In this document: positions 12,406-23,050 of the stretch, piece after piece
Position numbering within the stretch: position 1 is the stretch's first letter
How the letters are laid out: the number at the start of each line of letters is the position of its first letter
From: Podospora pseudocomata
Taxonomy: Eukaryota; Ascomycota; Sordariomycetes; Sordariales; Podosporaceae
NCBI RefSeq assembly: GCF_035222375.1
Contig: NW_026946363.1
Coordinates: forward strand, 62,001-126,000
Direction: 5' to 3'
Length of the DNA stretch: 64,000 nucleotides
Translations under genes and position numbers: made by a program
Notes under the pieces: generated by a model
Seen by the model: the letters and a program-made list of their open reading frames with translations, nothing else
What the model was told of the DNA's origin: nothing
Database searches by the model: none

Positions 12406-13889
12406 CCTGTAGTGTCTCGATTATTCTGTGGTGAGGGTGGTGAGGTGGTGCTTACATATTGACATGTACACTGCCACTGTGGGATATCCACTTTTGGATG
12501 GCTGGGAAGGGGGGAGATCGGCGGTTTTGCTGGTGGTTGAGTTGGAACCAAGGCCTGATACAATGCTGGGTAGGGGTAGGGGATGATTGGTAGGTACAGA
12601 CTGGGGATTTATTTATTGATTTAGTTTTTTTGTTGTCCAGATAGAGCGGGAGGGGGGACCTGTCTTGGATGGGGCTGGGTGTGGTGAGGGTGAGGGTGAG
12701 TAAGCTGGCTGCTTCAGCCTTGCTTTGTTTCGGAGGTCAGCCGCGTCTTGGTTGGGTTTGGCTGCTTAGGGGAGTGGGTTTGACATGTTTGTAGAGATAT
12801 AATGGTTATAGGAGCTGTTAAACAGAGATAGAGGCCATCTATCCACTTGGTCAGCTCGGTCTTCATGATCCGGTGTTTGATTTTCTCTGATGATGATGTG
12901 TACATGCTCTTCTAGTGGCTTTGCAATGATGAGGAAAAATAAAGCAAGCTATTTCGGTGCAGTATCAACACACTTCACTGTACAAGTTTGATGGTGTAAG
13001 GCCTGGTCTTGGAGCTTGACTGAAAGGTTGGTGATGAGAGCTCGGCGTCTACTCATATGGACAGCTCTGCGGTATTGCTCAGATAACAATTGACTTGAGC
13101 CAAGGTTTCAGATTAAGCAGCAAATCCGATTCTCTTCATCTCAAACTCCTAAAAAACACCCTCTGACAGTCGCCTGAAGTGTGAGATGCCAAGCTGAGCA
13201 ACTTGTTCTAGATTCTAGAAGCTCAAGTGGTGATCTCAGCAATCCATTATTCAGATTGCTCTCTGGATGATAGAGATTTCACAGAACGTCTACGAAGTGC
13301 AGAGAAGGCACGGGAGGTGACGTGCGGTTGTCGACCTGGAGCAGTGAATGGACCGGGGATCCATGTGGGGAGGCGCTTGTAAATTCTTGCAAGTCAACAA
13401 AGAGGTCTCGAGAGAGTCTCGATGTCAAAAGCTGAAATATGGACCCAATTCCATGCTCAGAAAGCACAGATGATGGCAGAATTCACTCAGGAAGATGGGA
13501 ACAAAACACCTCCAGACATCTGCTCACGATATTCACCCTGGCGCATTGCTTCACTGTTGCGCCGCCGTTGGGTGGTGAATGTTGCAGCTCAGTTCTGCCC
13601 CACCAGATTGGCTGGGAAACCAGTGGAAACTATCGGCCGATAAGCCTTATCGGATGCTGAAGTGGAGCCGCCCAAACTTTTTTTGTGGAGCCAACCTTGA
13701 ATCGCTGCAGGTGGTTGCAAAGTGCTGGATATTTTTTTTCTGCTGCGATTCCTGCACCTCTCTCTTCTTCTTCTCTGTACTCAACATCACCATCATCACA
13801 TTGTCTGTCTGTTTTTTTTCAGCACATTAAATCGCATCGCCATTCCTTCTTTTAGTACATACCAAGTAACATCCTCTAACTCAGCCAAC

Positions 13890-15399
13890 ATGCCTCTTCT
13901 TCCTGTCGCCGTCTATGGCCAAGATGTGCCTCCCGGACAGCTTGTCCCAGCCGAGATCCAGTTCCCTGCGACCGTAAGTCTCTGCAATCCCAATTGCCAG
14001 GCCATTGCTAATGCGCAATTCTAGATTCGCATCACCATGGCTGCTCTTGACCCTACCGCCGCCCCCGAGGCTGATGAGGAGGGCAACATCCCCGCCGTCC
14101 ACCGCTCTACCCTGAAGATCATCAGAGTCGTCAACGACGACGAGGGCGATGATGAGGACGAGGACGAGTACCTCCAGAAGCTTCTCGGCGGCGGCGACGA
14201 CGAGGAGTCTGACGAGGAGTCCGATGAGGAGGCCAACGGCGGCCCCAGCGACCCCGCCAAGTCCAAGAAGGCGAAGCGCGCCGCTGCCATCAAGAAGCTG
14301 ATGGAGGCTACCCAGGAGGAGTCCGATGAGGAGATGGAGGACGTCAAGCCCAACGGAAAGAAGGGCAAGGCCAAGGCCGAGGCCGAGGAGGAGAGCGATG
14401 AGGAGAGCGACGAGGACGATGAGGAGGAGGGTGAGCTTGAGGAGTTCGTTGTCTGCACTCTTGACACCGAGCGCGTACGTATTAGCTTCAACCAGCCCAA
14501 GAAAGCCTTGCACAGACTGACAAGCAACACAGACCTACCAGCAGCCCATCGACCTTGTCATTGGCGAGGGCGAGAGGGTCTTCTTCACCGTCACCGGTAC
14601 CCACACTGTCTACGTCACTGGCAACTACGTGGTCACCGAGGACGAGGAGGACGAGGAGGACGATGAGGAGTCCGATGAGGACTACGACGACGACATGCGC
14701 GCCGTCCTCGAGGGTGACTCCGATGATGACATGAGCGATGAGCTCGACGAGATCGATGGTGCTGAGCGCATCAAGGAGATCGACACCGACGAGGAGGAGG
14801 CTCCCAAGCTCGTCGATACCAAGAAGAAGGGCAAGAAGAGAGCCGCTGAGGAGGAGGCCGAGGGCCTCGACGAGTTGATCGCCAAGGACGAGAAGAAGAA
14901 CAAGAAGCAGAAGAAGAACAAGAGCGAGGCTGCTACTACTGAGGCCAAGGAGTCTCCCTCCACCAAGGGTGATAAGAAGGTCCAGTTCGCCAAGAACCTT
15001 GAGCAAGGCCCTACCGGCCCTGCTAAGGACAAGGCTGCTGAGAAGCCCGCCGAGAAGAAGGCTCTTGGTGTCAAGGTTGTCAACGGTGTCACCATCGACG
15101 ACCGCAAGGCTGGTACCGGCCGCACCGTGAAGAACGGCGACCGCGTTGGCATGCGTTACATTGGCAAGCTCCAGAACGGCAAGGTTTTTGATTCCAACAA
15201 GAAGGGCGCGCCTTTCAGCTTCAAGATTGGCAAGGGTGAGGTCATCAAGGGCTGGGACATTGGTATTCTCGGCATGGCCGTCGGTGGCGAGCGTCGGTTG
15301 ACTATTCCCGCCCACCTCGCCTACGGCAGCAAGTCCCTCCCCGGCATCCCTGCCAACAGCACTCTCATCTTCGATGTCAAGCTCATCGAGATCAAGTAA
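13890..15399 (+). CDS. FPR4: Nucleolar FKBP-type peptidyl-prolyl isomerase (FPR3/FPR4 family)
   Basis: This encodes a nuclear/nucleolar prolyl cis-trans isomerase that, by family knowledge, acts as a histone chaperone and isomerises prolines on histone tails. Exons are 13890-13973, 14025-14474 and 14533-15399 (introns of 51 and 58 nt, both phase 0), giving 466 residues. The N-terminal part is nucleoplasmin-like: the strand-forming segment [11 protein letters not shown] is followed by long Asp/Glu tracts at about residues 60-150 and 210-260 and by Lys-rich blocks suited to nuclear import. The last about 110 residues are the FKBP domain, with [20 protein letters not shown], the [10 protein letters not shown] loop and the terminal [11 protein letters not shown] strand. 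Length and layout match yeast Fpr3/Fpr4. Fungi outside the yeast lineage usually have one such gene, so the choice between the yeast names is arbitrary. Confidence 0.93.
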
Positions 15400-16220
15400 A
15401 GGATCTTTGTGACTTGAATATATATGTCTCCTGAGCGCGGCGTCGGACTCGGTGGCATGTAACCTTGTATTTTACAACGGGCTCTTTTCCTTTTTTTTAT
15501 TTTTATTTATTTTTATGATATCTCGAGGCTCTTCCTACGGGTTAGCCTGATCGGTTTTTTTTGCTTCATATACAGCACCATGGAGACCTTCTGACCTGCG
15601 CACGATCTGTGAGGATTCTGTCCTCTTAGGCAGCAGAAAGAGACGGTGTTCAAGGGGATGACGAGGTCTGCATTGCATTATGGAATGGCGAACAAAACTT
15701 GGGTTTGGAGGTTTTTTTGTTACCTCTCAGGGAATTTCTTATGTTACTGTCTGCTTAGGGGAAAATAATACTCGTCGCTGTGGCGCGGCTATGAACTCAA
15801 CACTGTGGTCGCCTGTGTACTTGCTGGCTATGTGTGTATCTCTTTCTCCGTCTCTTCTGTGTAATGTTCCGTCTTACCTGGCATGTCCAGCGTCCTGCTA
15901 AGCAATGGCAAGTGCGCCCATGAGGAAAGGTGTTTGTAGTCGACACCTTCCCAGCCGTCCTGTCTTGTTGGGCATTGCCGGCCTGTGGAAGGGGCCTCAC
16001 GGAGGCCATGCCCCGTCGTAGATAGACCATGACGTCCGTGTTGTCCATCGACAAACTTCTTCTTCACCCATCTTGTCCCCGTCACCGTATCATTCCATCT
16101 CGACCCGTCCCAAACCCCCGACTCTCGTTGGATTTTCTGGGAGGGGATTATCCCGCAATACTTACCCGGCAGCATTATTGCACCCCGTAATTTTTATCCC
16201 ATGGACAGAGGTGCACCGTC
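15400..16220. other. Intergenic region between the FKBP and kinase genes
   Basis: No gene is visible. A T-rich tract at about 15485-15520, just past the FKBP stop, fits a 3' end region. The remainder fits the promoter and 5' leader of the kinase gene. Confidence 0.5.
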
Positions 16221-16701
16221 ATGACGAGCAGAACTGGCCAGCAGCACAGCGAGATCGCCTCCATCTCTCTAGGCGCCGGCTACAAACTGGACGACAACAA
16301 CGCCTCGGTGTGGTCCCTTGCCCGCTCCGACCGTGCTTCCATCCAAGTCACCACGGCCGCCGCTCGTAAAAGGTTCAGGATATTCTCCGCATTCAAGTCG
16401 TTGACCAATCTTGGTGAGTTTCCAAGCTTTCTTGTTGGGAATGTTGAGAAGACCGTTTGGGCTGATACGAACCGACGTAAATAGCCTCTGACAAGCCACC
16501 CGCCGTCACGACACCGGCCGAGCCCCTTAGCGGCCACCGCGGTGCGAAGTCAATTATCCCAAGGGGCATACTTTCAAAAATGTCCAGTGCCCTCGTCCGT
16601 GGTGCTCCTTCTCCCATGGAGCCAACTGTTATTCATCGATCCACCCAACCGAGGAGTCGTCGACCGAAGCTTCAGCAGCAGACATCTCAGCAACGTCATC
16701 C

Positions 16702-16737
<36 letters not shown>

Positions 16738-19700
16738 CCAGCAGCAGCAGCAGCAGCAGCAAGAACAGGCAGCAGTGGTGCAGCATATTGAATCTTTTCC
16801 GTTGTCACCACCGCAGGTCATCACCCCCGACGCCACCACCACGGCGAAGAACACAGACACGACGACGGTTTCGAGCATGCCGAGCACGCCGCAGGATAAT
16901 TCGGCGAACACCTCGCCCAAGAACTCGACTGGGCAGACGTCGATGGATTCGTGGATGATGAAGGATCAGAGGCGAGGGGGAGGGGGAGGAGGGGGATCCC
17001 CGCCCGAGAGGTTGAAGCAAACCGCCCGGCACGGTAATCACCAGCACAACATCGCGCTGCCGTTGTCGGGGGTGTCATCTTGTTCGAATCCAATCATTCG
17101 TCATCATGCCCATCATGGCCACAATCATGGCCAGCAACACCACAGGGAGAACCCGCCGCAGAACCATATTGATGACACTTCCACCTCTCCCAGTCCAGAC
17201 TCTGCCTTGACGACTATACAGGAATCGCCCTTTGATCTTGTCACGCCTTCGATCGTGACGGTGGAGAAGGCGGCTGCGGCCAAGATCGCGCTGGAGGGGT
17301 ATTTTCAGGAGAAGTTTGCTCTTGGGGCAACGGATAGAGAGAAGAGGAGGCAGGGGTTTGAGAATGGGCTTTTTGTGGATGCGGCGGCTGCCAGGGGGGG
17401 GAAGGAGACGAGAAAGGGGGGGTTGCTGACCAGTGGGCAGATTGCCGCTGTCAGACAAGGGTTTTTCAAACAGGAGACTCGGCACCTGAGGGAGACGAGG
17501 GTTTTGAAGGCTAGGGGGGCGGGGTTGCTGATGCGGGAGGGGGTGGACGGGGCGAGGGAGAATGGGTTTGAGGAGGTGCAGATTTTGGGGAAGGGGAGTT
17601 TTGGGGTGGTGAAGCTGGTGAGGCAGAGTGGTGGTGGGGGAGGGGTGTTTGCCATGAAGTGTATACGGAAGGGGGAGATGATCAAGACGCAGCAGGAGGG
17701 GCATCTCAAGGCGGAGAGGGACTTTTTGATCGCGAGCGAGGGGTGTCAGTGGGTTGTTCAGCTCGTGGCGGCGTTTCAGGACTTGAAGAATTTGTACTTG
17801 GTTACCGAGTACATGCCGGGGGGGGACTTTCTGGGGTTTTTGATTCGGGAGACTACGCTCCCGGAAGAGGTGGCCAAGTTTTATGTTGCCGAGATGATTC
17901 TGGCGGTGGAGGCGACGCATTCGTTGAAGTTTATACACCGGGACATCAAGCCTGACAACTTTTTGATATCGGCGAGCGGACACCTGAAGATTTCGGACTT
18001 TGGGCTGGCGTTTGATGGGCATTGGTCGCATGACTTGGCCTATTTTACTAGTCACCGGTATTCGCTCGTGAATAGGCTGGGGTTGAACGTGGTGGGGGAT
18101 AAGCAGGACAGGAAGGAGAGCAGGAGCACGGCTGCGGTGCTGAAGTGGACGAGTGGCATCATGACGGGGATTGGGAAGCATCAGCCCAAGGTTGGGGTTG
18201 GGCTCGGGGTGGAGGGGGATGAAAAGAGGGAGCCGTTGCTGAGCTGGAGGAACAGGAACGGGAACAGGGGGGCGGCGGTGAGTATTATGGGTACGAGTCA
18301 GTACATGGCTCCCGAGGTGGTCAAGGGGGAGTGTTATGATGCGAGGTGCGACTACTGGAGCGTGGCGGTGATTCTGTACGAGTGCCTGTACGGGAGCACG
18401 CCGTTCTACAGCGAGGAGGGGAGGTCGGTGACCAAGAAGAATATTCTGAACCACCGGGAGACGTTTCGCTTTCCGAGGCAGGGGCCGGCGGTGTCGACGA
18501 GGTGTCGGAATTTGTTGGTCAGTTTGATTGTGGACAAAGAGGACAGGTTGTCTTGCAAGGCGTACAAGATGAAGGACATGATTGGGCAGATTGGGACTGG
18601 GCCGGGGGGGCAGAATCAAAGGGGGATGACGAGTTCGATGTCGGCGCCGAGTCTGCCTGCTTTGGGGGTTGCTACTATGCCGGGGAATATTAGTACTGGT
18701 GGTGGTGGCCCGGCGCAGCAGCAGCAGCAGCATCAGACGCAGAAGGATACACGGTGGACGAAGGAATATGTGGACAAGTTTGTGTTCCCTAATGATGCTG
18801 AGGATATCAAGGGGCACAAGTGGTTTAGGTCAATTGCGTGGGAGCATTTGCACCAGATGCCGCCGCCGCATGTTCCCGTGCTGGACTCGCCGGACGATGC
18901 GACGTATTTTGATGACGAGAGCTTGAGTGATTGGAGTGAGAGCTCTCTGGAGGACAAGCTGTCGGAGGAGGAGGAGGACGATGAGGATGAGATTGAGAAT
19001 AGGAGGCTTGAGGAGGAGGGGTATCACGGGTTGAGCAAACGGGTGTTGGATCAGATGGTTGAGGAGCAGAAGCTGATGGAGGAGAGGAGGCGAGAAGAGG
19101 AAAAGGAGAGGTTCCTCGGTAAGCTGGGCAGGAGGCCGAGTCTGCAGAGGTGGGTGATGGAGGCGATGAGACAGGCGCCGTTTGATATTGACTATTACAT
19201 GGGGTTGGAGAAAGAGATTGACAAGGCTAGCCCGGAGTGCGGGGTTACGGAGGAGGAGAAGGAGGTGATGAAGGCTTTTTTGCTTCGGTACGGGTGTCGG
19301 GTGTTTCGGGATGGGGAGCCCAAGGGGGACGCCGCCAAAGATAAGAAGGAGGAGAAGAAGAAGAAGAGGCCGAGGGACAAGATTTTGAGGGACAAGGAGA
19401 TGGGAAAGGTGGCGATGGGTGTGAGGAGACGGACGGCGTTTGCTGGGTATGAGTGGGTTGGCTGTCGCGGGTTGAATGGGGGCGAGGTGCTTGGTGGTGG
19501 TGGTGGTGGGGGTGGTCAGGAGAATGTTGGGTTGGATGGGACGTCGGTGATGAAACCGAAGCCTGTCCAGCATTCTCCTCAGCAACAGGTGCAGATGCAG
19601 ACACCGCGGCAGGTGGTGAATGTTGGGGCGGTGGGTATGGATGGGGGGTATGACGGATCTCCCGAGAGTAATTCCTCGCCTACGTATCGATGGGGACCGC

Positions 19701-20068
19701 ATCCGCAGATTCACTTACCGCCGCCTCATGTTCATTTACCACCGCCTCATGCGCTGCCTCCCATGACGGGGCATGTGTTTCAACCTGATCCGTTTTGGAG
19801 ACCACCACCGGTAGCTCCCCAACCGCAGTTCACACATGTTCATCATCCTCAGTATCACCCACTACCGCCGCGGCAGTTTTCATCATTTCCGTTTCAGCAG
19901 CAGCAGCAACCGGATTCTCGACACTTTCAACTACCTCCATTTCGTCCACCGCCACCGCAACAAGCCCGGAACTATTCCCCTTATCAGAGCCAGTACGTAC
20001 AGAGTCAAGTCTCGAGACAGTTTTCCATGCCACCACAAGCACAGCCGCAGGCACCACCACCGCGATAG
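16221..20068 (+). CDS. AGC protein kinase of the NDR family, with long low-complexity ends
   Basis: This encodes a serine/threonine kinase of about 1258 residues. Exons are 16221-16413 and 16485-20068; the 71-nt phase-1 intron joins the N-terminal frame to the long one without a stop. The glycine loop GKGSFGVV lies near residue 430, the HRDIKPDN catalytic loop near 548, DFG near 569 and the APE-equivalent near 670. The roughly 100-residue insert between DFG and APE is the hallmark of NDR/LATS-type kinases, which in fungi work in polarity, septation or stress pathways. An AGC C-tail segment (KWFRSIAWEHL) follows after a Gln-rich insert. The far C-terminus ends its conserved part with an RRRTAFAGY motif, reminiscent of the ppk35-like NDR subgroup rather than COT1 or DBF2; this subgroup call is recalled, not tested. 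The N-terminus holds His and Gln runs and the C-terminus is Pro/Gln/His-rich. From about 17400 the coding strand is unusually G-rich. Large minus-strand frames here are shadows. Confidence 0.88.
16703..16762. repeat. (CAT)n followed by (CAG)n inside the kinase gene
   Basis: A run of CAT/CAC codons (polyhistidine) passes directly into CAG/CAA codons (polyglutamine), around residues 137-157 of the kinase. Both runs are in frame and lie N-terminal to the kinase domain, in a region likely to be disordered. Such tracts are prone to length variation. Confidence 0.9.
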
Positions 20069-20568
20069 GTTGGCGGTAATAAGCAGGGCGGTGGTGCTGG
20101 GGCTTGAGGGAATGATGCCGGAGTATGGGCTGGCGAGACAGGCTTTGATCTGAAGAACAAGGGCAGGATGGGTGTGTCGTGAGGTGATGATTATGAACGA
20201 CGGGGGGCAATCTTGTTTTTTGGGCGTTTGTTGGGTAGATGGGATACGTACAACAACAGTATTATTAGATAGTAAACAGCCTACCTATGATACCACCAGA
20301 AGTAGAGTTAATAGTAGTTGTAATCTCTCACTTGTTTCTGCAGACTCGGAGGGCGGTGTAAAAGACCCAACATCATGCATTGTAGTAGCTTGTCGTATCC
20401 ATTAGTGTATATTTTCGTCATGCCAACGACACTCATCCATCTATTAGCGCCTCATTTTGCCAACCTCCAACCCAAAGCAATTTCCCACATGATCTTTATG
20501 AAGTGGTGTGCGTGCTCTCGTGACTTCCACCTCCATTTCCTCACTGTCCACCTCCAAACCGCAAACCT
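20069..20568. other. Convergent intergenic region
   Basis: This lies between the 3' end of the kinase gene on the plus strand and the 3' end of YOS1 on the minus strand. No gene is visible. It presumably holds both 3' untranslated regions. Confidence 0.5.
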
Positions 20569-21252
20569 TTAGCCCAAAACAAGCTCATACACTATGATGA
20601 GGGTATTGATCACAATTAATGGTACTAACTCTCTTGTTAGTGACGGTGGCGAAAGTGCGGGGTACGTGAGGAGAGTACATACTCCTCATCAAGGTCCGGA
20701 TCGAGGCAATCAGCTGGATGGCATTGTACTTGACGCTGCTGTCTACGCCGCCGGGGCCGCCGAAGGAGCGGTTGTGGGTTGCGGGGGTGAGGTTTACTGT
20801 CGGTCAAAGAGTCAGTGTTTCCTGTACTGGATAGTCATGTGCTGTTGTATGTCGTGGTGAAAGCAGCAGGGCCACTTTTCCGACCTCGTTGACCGGTGTC
20901 TAGTTTTGCTCCGTGTTGGTATCGAGCACAGCATCCCAACGAGGTGGTGCCCTCAAAGCGCGACCCTCCCGCCAGAGTTTGTTCAAGGACCCCCCCATTT
21001 GTGAAGGTTTGACCCTCTCTATCGGTTGAGCTGTGGTTGTCGGAGTTGGAATAGGACTATGGGTTCGGGAACACCGGGGGAATGTTGGGGATAAACGCAC
21101 CGCGAGCGAGGAAGCGGTCCTCTGACAGGACGACGATGGCGTTGAGAATCAGGACGGTCACTTTATTTTGCACAGACGTTAGCATGCTTGATAGAGAAGG
21201 GGGGGAGAACAAGGAGAAGCATACCATAGAGAATCTTCCCCAGAAAAGACAT
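20569..21252 (-). CDS. YOS1: Yos1-like ER-Golgi transport protein
   Basis: This encodes the small integral membrane protein Yos1 (human IER3IP1 family), a partner of Yip1-Yif1 needed for COPII-vesicle traffic from ER to Golgi. On the minus strand the exons are 21225-21252, 21101-21160, 20683-20796 and 20569-20624. The introns are 64, 304 and 58 nt with GT-AG ends, and the spliced product is 85 residues. All phases agree. The product begins MSFLGKILYVTVLILNA, continues with LSEDRFLAR, then an NRSFGGPGG loop, SIRTLMRIPLIVIN and ends in VYELVLG. These are the two hydrophobic segments and the conserved SEDRFL and RTLMRIPL motifs of the family. The exons are so short that plain ORF scans of at least 60 codons miss the gene. 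It is convergent with the kinase gene. Confidence 0.93.
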
Positions 21253-23050
21253 CTTCGCTTTACTTCAAGAGGGTAGCTCCCCTTCTTCTCGCAGTGGTTT
21301 GGGTGACAATATATCGCCGGTTATTGGTGTGGTTTATATCGCTATACAGGGAGTATGTTTGCTGCCGTCGCGATTGTCGTCGTGTCGCGGTGTCGCCAGT
21401 AAGAAACACAAAGGTGGACGTTTACAGTCAACTTGGCGGCTTGAGCTTCAACCGCCGTGCGTCAGCCAATGCGACGCGCAGAGGACAGATTTATTGTGGG
21501 GCAGCCGTTCATCAAAAAGGGAGTTACGTCATGTGACAGTGTGCAGAGGTACAGTAGAACCCTAACCCCTGGAATAAGAGGAAAGTGGAGTTCAACCCCC
21601 TATTTACCCCTGAAATTGTGCTGGCAAACATCCTCAGTCCATCAACAACCTGTTTATTTACTCCTCAACATACATCGATACATGCTAAATGTTACATTTC
21701 AGTCCCACAACAACAGAGTTAGAAACACAAGAACCACAAAACTCTGTGAATACCAACTTCTGTCACTCATCACCCGTCCCATTACTCACCCCACGAGAAA
21801 AATCAACTCCGATGGCGGTACCATATACCCAACCCTACTAGCAGGCACCCTCACCACCCTGTATTCCAGATCAGGTAAGTAATCATAACACCGCCATTCT
21901 TCCGCATTCCAAAAGTTCTTCGATTCCACCTCGACCGTGTCCAGGACATGCAGCAATGCATAGCCTGCACTCAGAAAATCTCGCAAGCACGAGCACACGT
22001 GCTGGAAAAAGCTGTAATAACAACTGGAGTTAGTCTCATCCCTGATCTTCAAGAGCGCGTTGCTGTGATCAAAACAACAATAAAAAAAACAATCAACCAT
22101 TGCAACGCACGCCTAACTAAAACTGGTGTTTTCAGCTGTCAAAGCAAGAATTTCATCGCTAAATAAACAAACAAAACCAGCAAACAAGCCGTAAAAATGA
22201 AAACCTTCACCCCACTTGACACAATGCTTTGTAATCCCAGTCCAGTAAAGTCCAGTTCCAGTTCCAGTCCAGCAGCCCAGATAAAGTTCAACCAACGGTG
22301 TTTCGGGAAAAGACTCCATTTGATGTGTGACAACAAACCCCACATTGATAAACCGAATGTTAGCTTTGGTGCAAAAAGAAAAAGGGTGTAGAAATTGAGC
22401 CCGTCCATCCTGAGTGTAGTGTGTGTAATCCATCGCTTTGCCCGCCTTTTGCCATGCTAATGCTCCGTTACTTGTAACTTCAACGTTGTAAAAAGAGAAA
22501 CCAAAAAGACTTGCAGAAAAGAAAAACAAGAACAAAAAACCAACAGGCCAGATTCATCCGTTCGTTTGCCCGATACGGTATCAAAACCCTTCCGTCCATC
22601 CATTCGAAACAAAACCCGCCTGCTGCTTCTTCAGCCCCTCCAAAATATTAAGAAAAATGCTAAAGTACCAACTAACTCGAAACCAAACGGATTTCTAGAG
22701 GCTCTCCTCTTCTCCCAAGAATTATCCGTCCTTGCCGGTGTTTGCCGCAACAATACTGGTTAATGGTATATAACGTAATGATGTGTGTGCCGTAAATACG
22801 TGTTGTAGAGGTATCAGAGGATTAATCGACTTTGCAATGGCGGGACTGGAGAGAAACTCAAAAGTCCAACGCAGCATCGAAACCACGACCGCCCGCCTGC
22901 CTTGCAAGAAGGGAGAGAGGAGGAACAAGAGCAATAAAAAGCCACACTTTATAGGTTCCGGGGTATTGGATGACAAGGTGCGTAGAAAACAGCAAGCCAA
23001 AAAACAAAAGCATCAAAAAAACCGAGGACAGCAAGGCAGGCATAGCCAAC
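21253..23050. other. Intergenic region between YOS1 and adenylate cyclase
   Basis: No gene is supportable. The half next to YOS1 should hold its promoter; the half next to 23051 should hold the cyclase 3' untranslated region. A short CCAGTTCCAGT-type direct repeat occurs at about 22240-22275. The frames seen (for example 22113-22535 minus) have no family resemblance. Confidence 0.5.

Larger units (their letters stand above)
10169..13889. other. 3.7 kb gene-poor interval with simple repeats
   Basis: No credible gene is visible. The interval holds a GAG microsatellite (11188-11226), a degenerate 20-24 bp tandem array (12301-12405) and many T-rich and G-rich runs. The final part before 13890 is CT-rich and fits the promoter and leader of the FKBP gene. 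Confidence 0.5.

Noticed and set aside
14488-15315. 275-codon Leu-rich minus-strand frame
   Set aside because: It is the complement of acidic and Lys-rich FKBP coding sequence; the hydrophobic look comes from reversed GAG/AAG codons.
17075-18817. 580-codon open frame on the minus strand
   Set aside because: It is antisense to the kinase exon, rich in Pro/Arg/His as expected for the complement of GGG/GAG-rich codons, and matches no family.
18830-19714. 294-codon minus-strand frame
   Set aside because: It is antisense to the kinase C-terminal part, low in complexity and without family resemblance.
22113-22535. 140-codon minus-strand frame rich in Phe
   Set aside because: It lies in the 3' flank of the adenylate cyclase gene, with an AT-driven composition and no family match.
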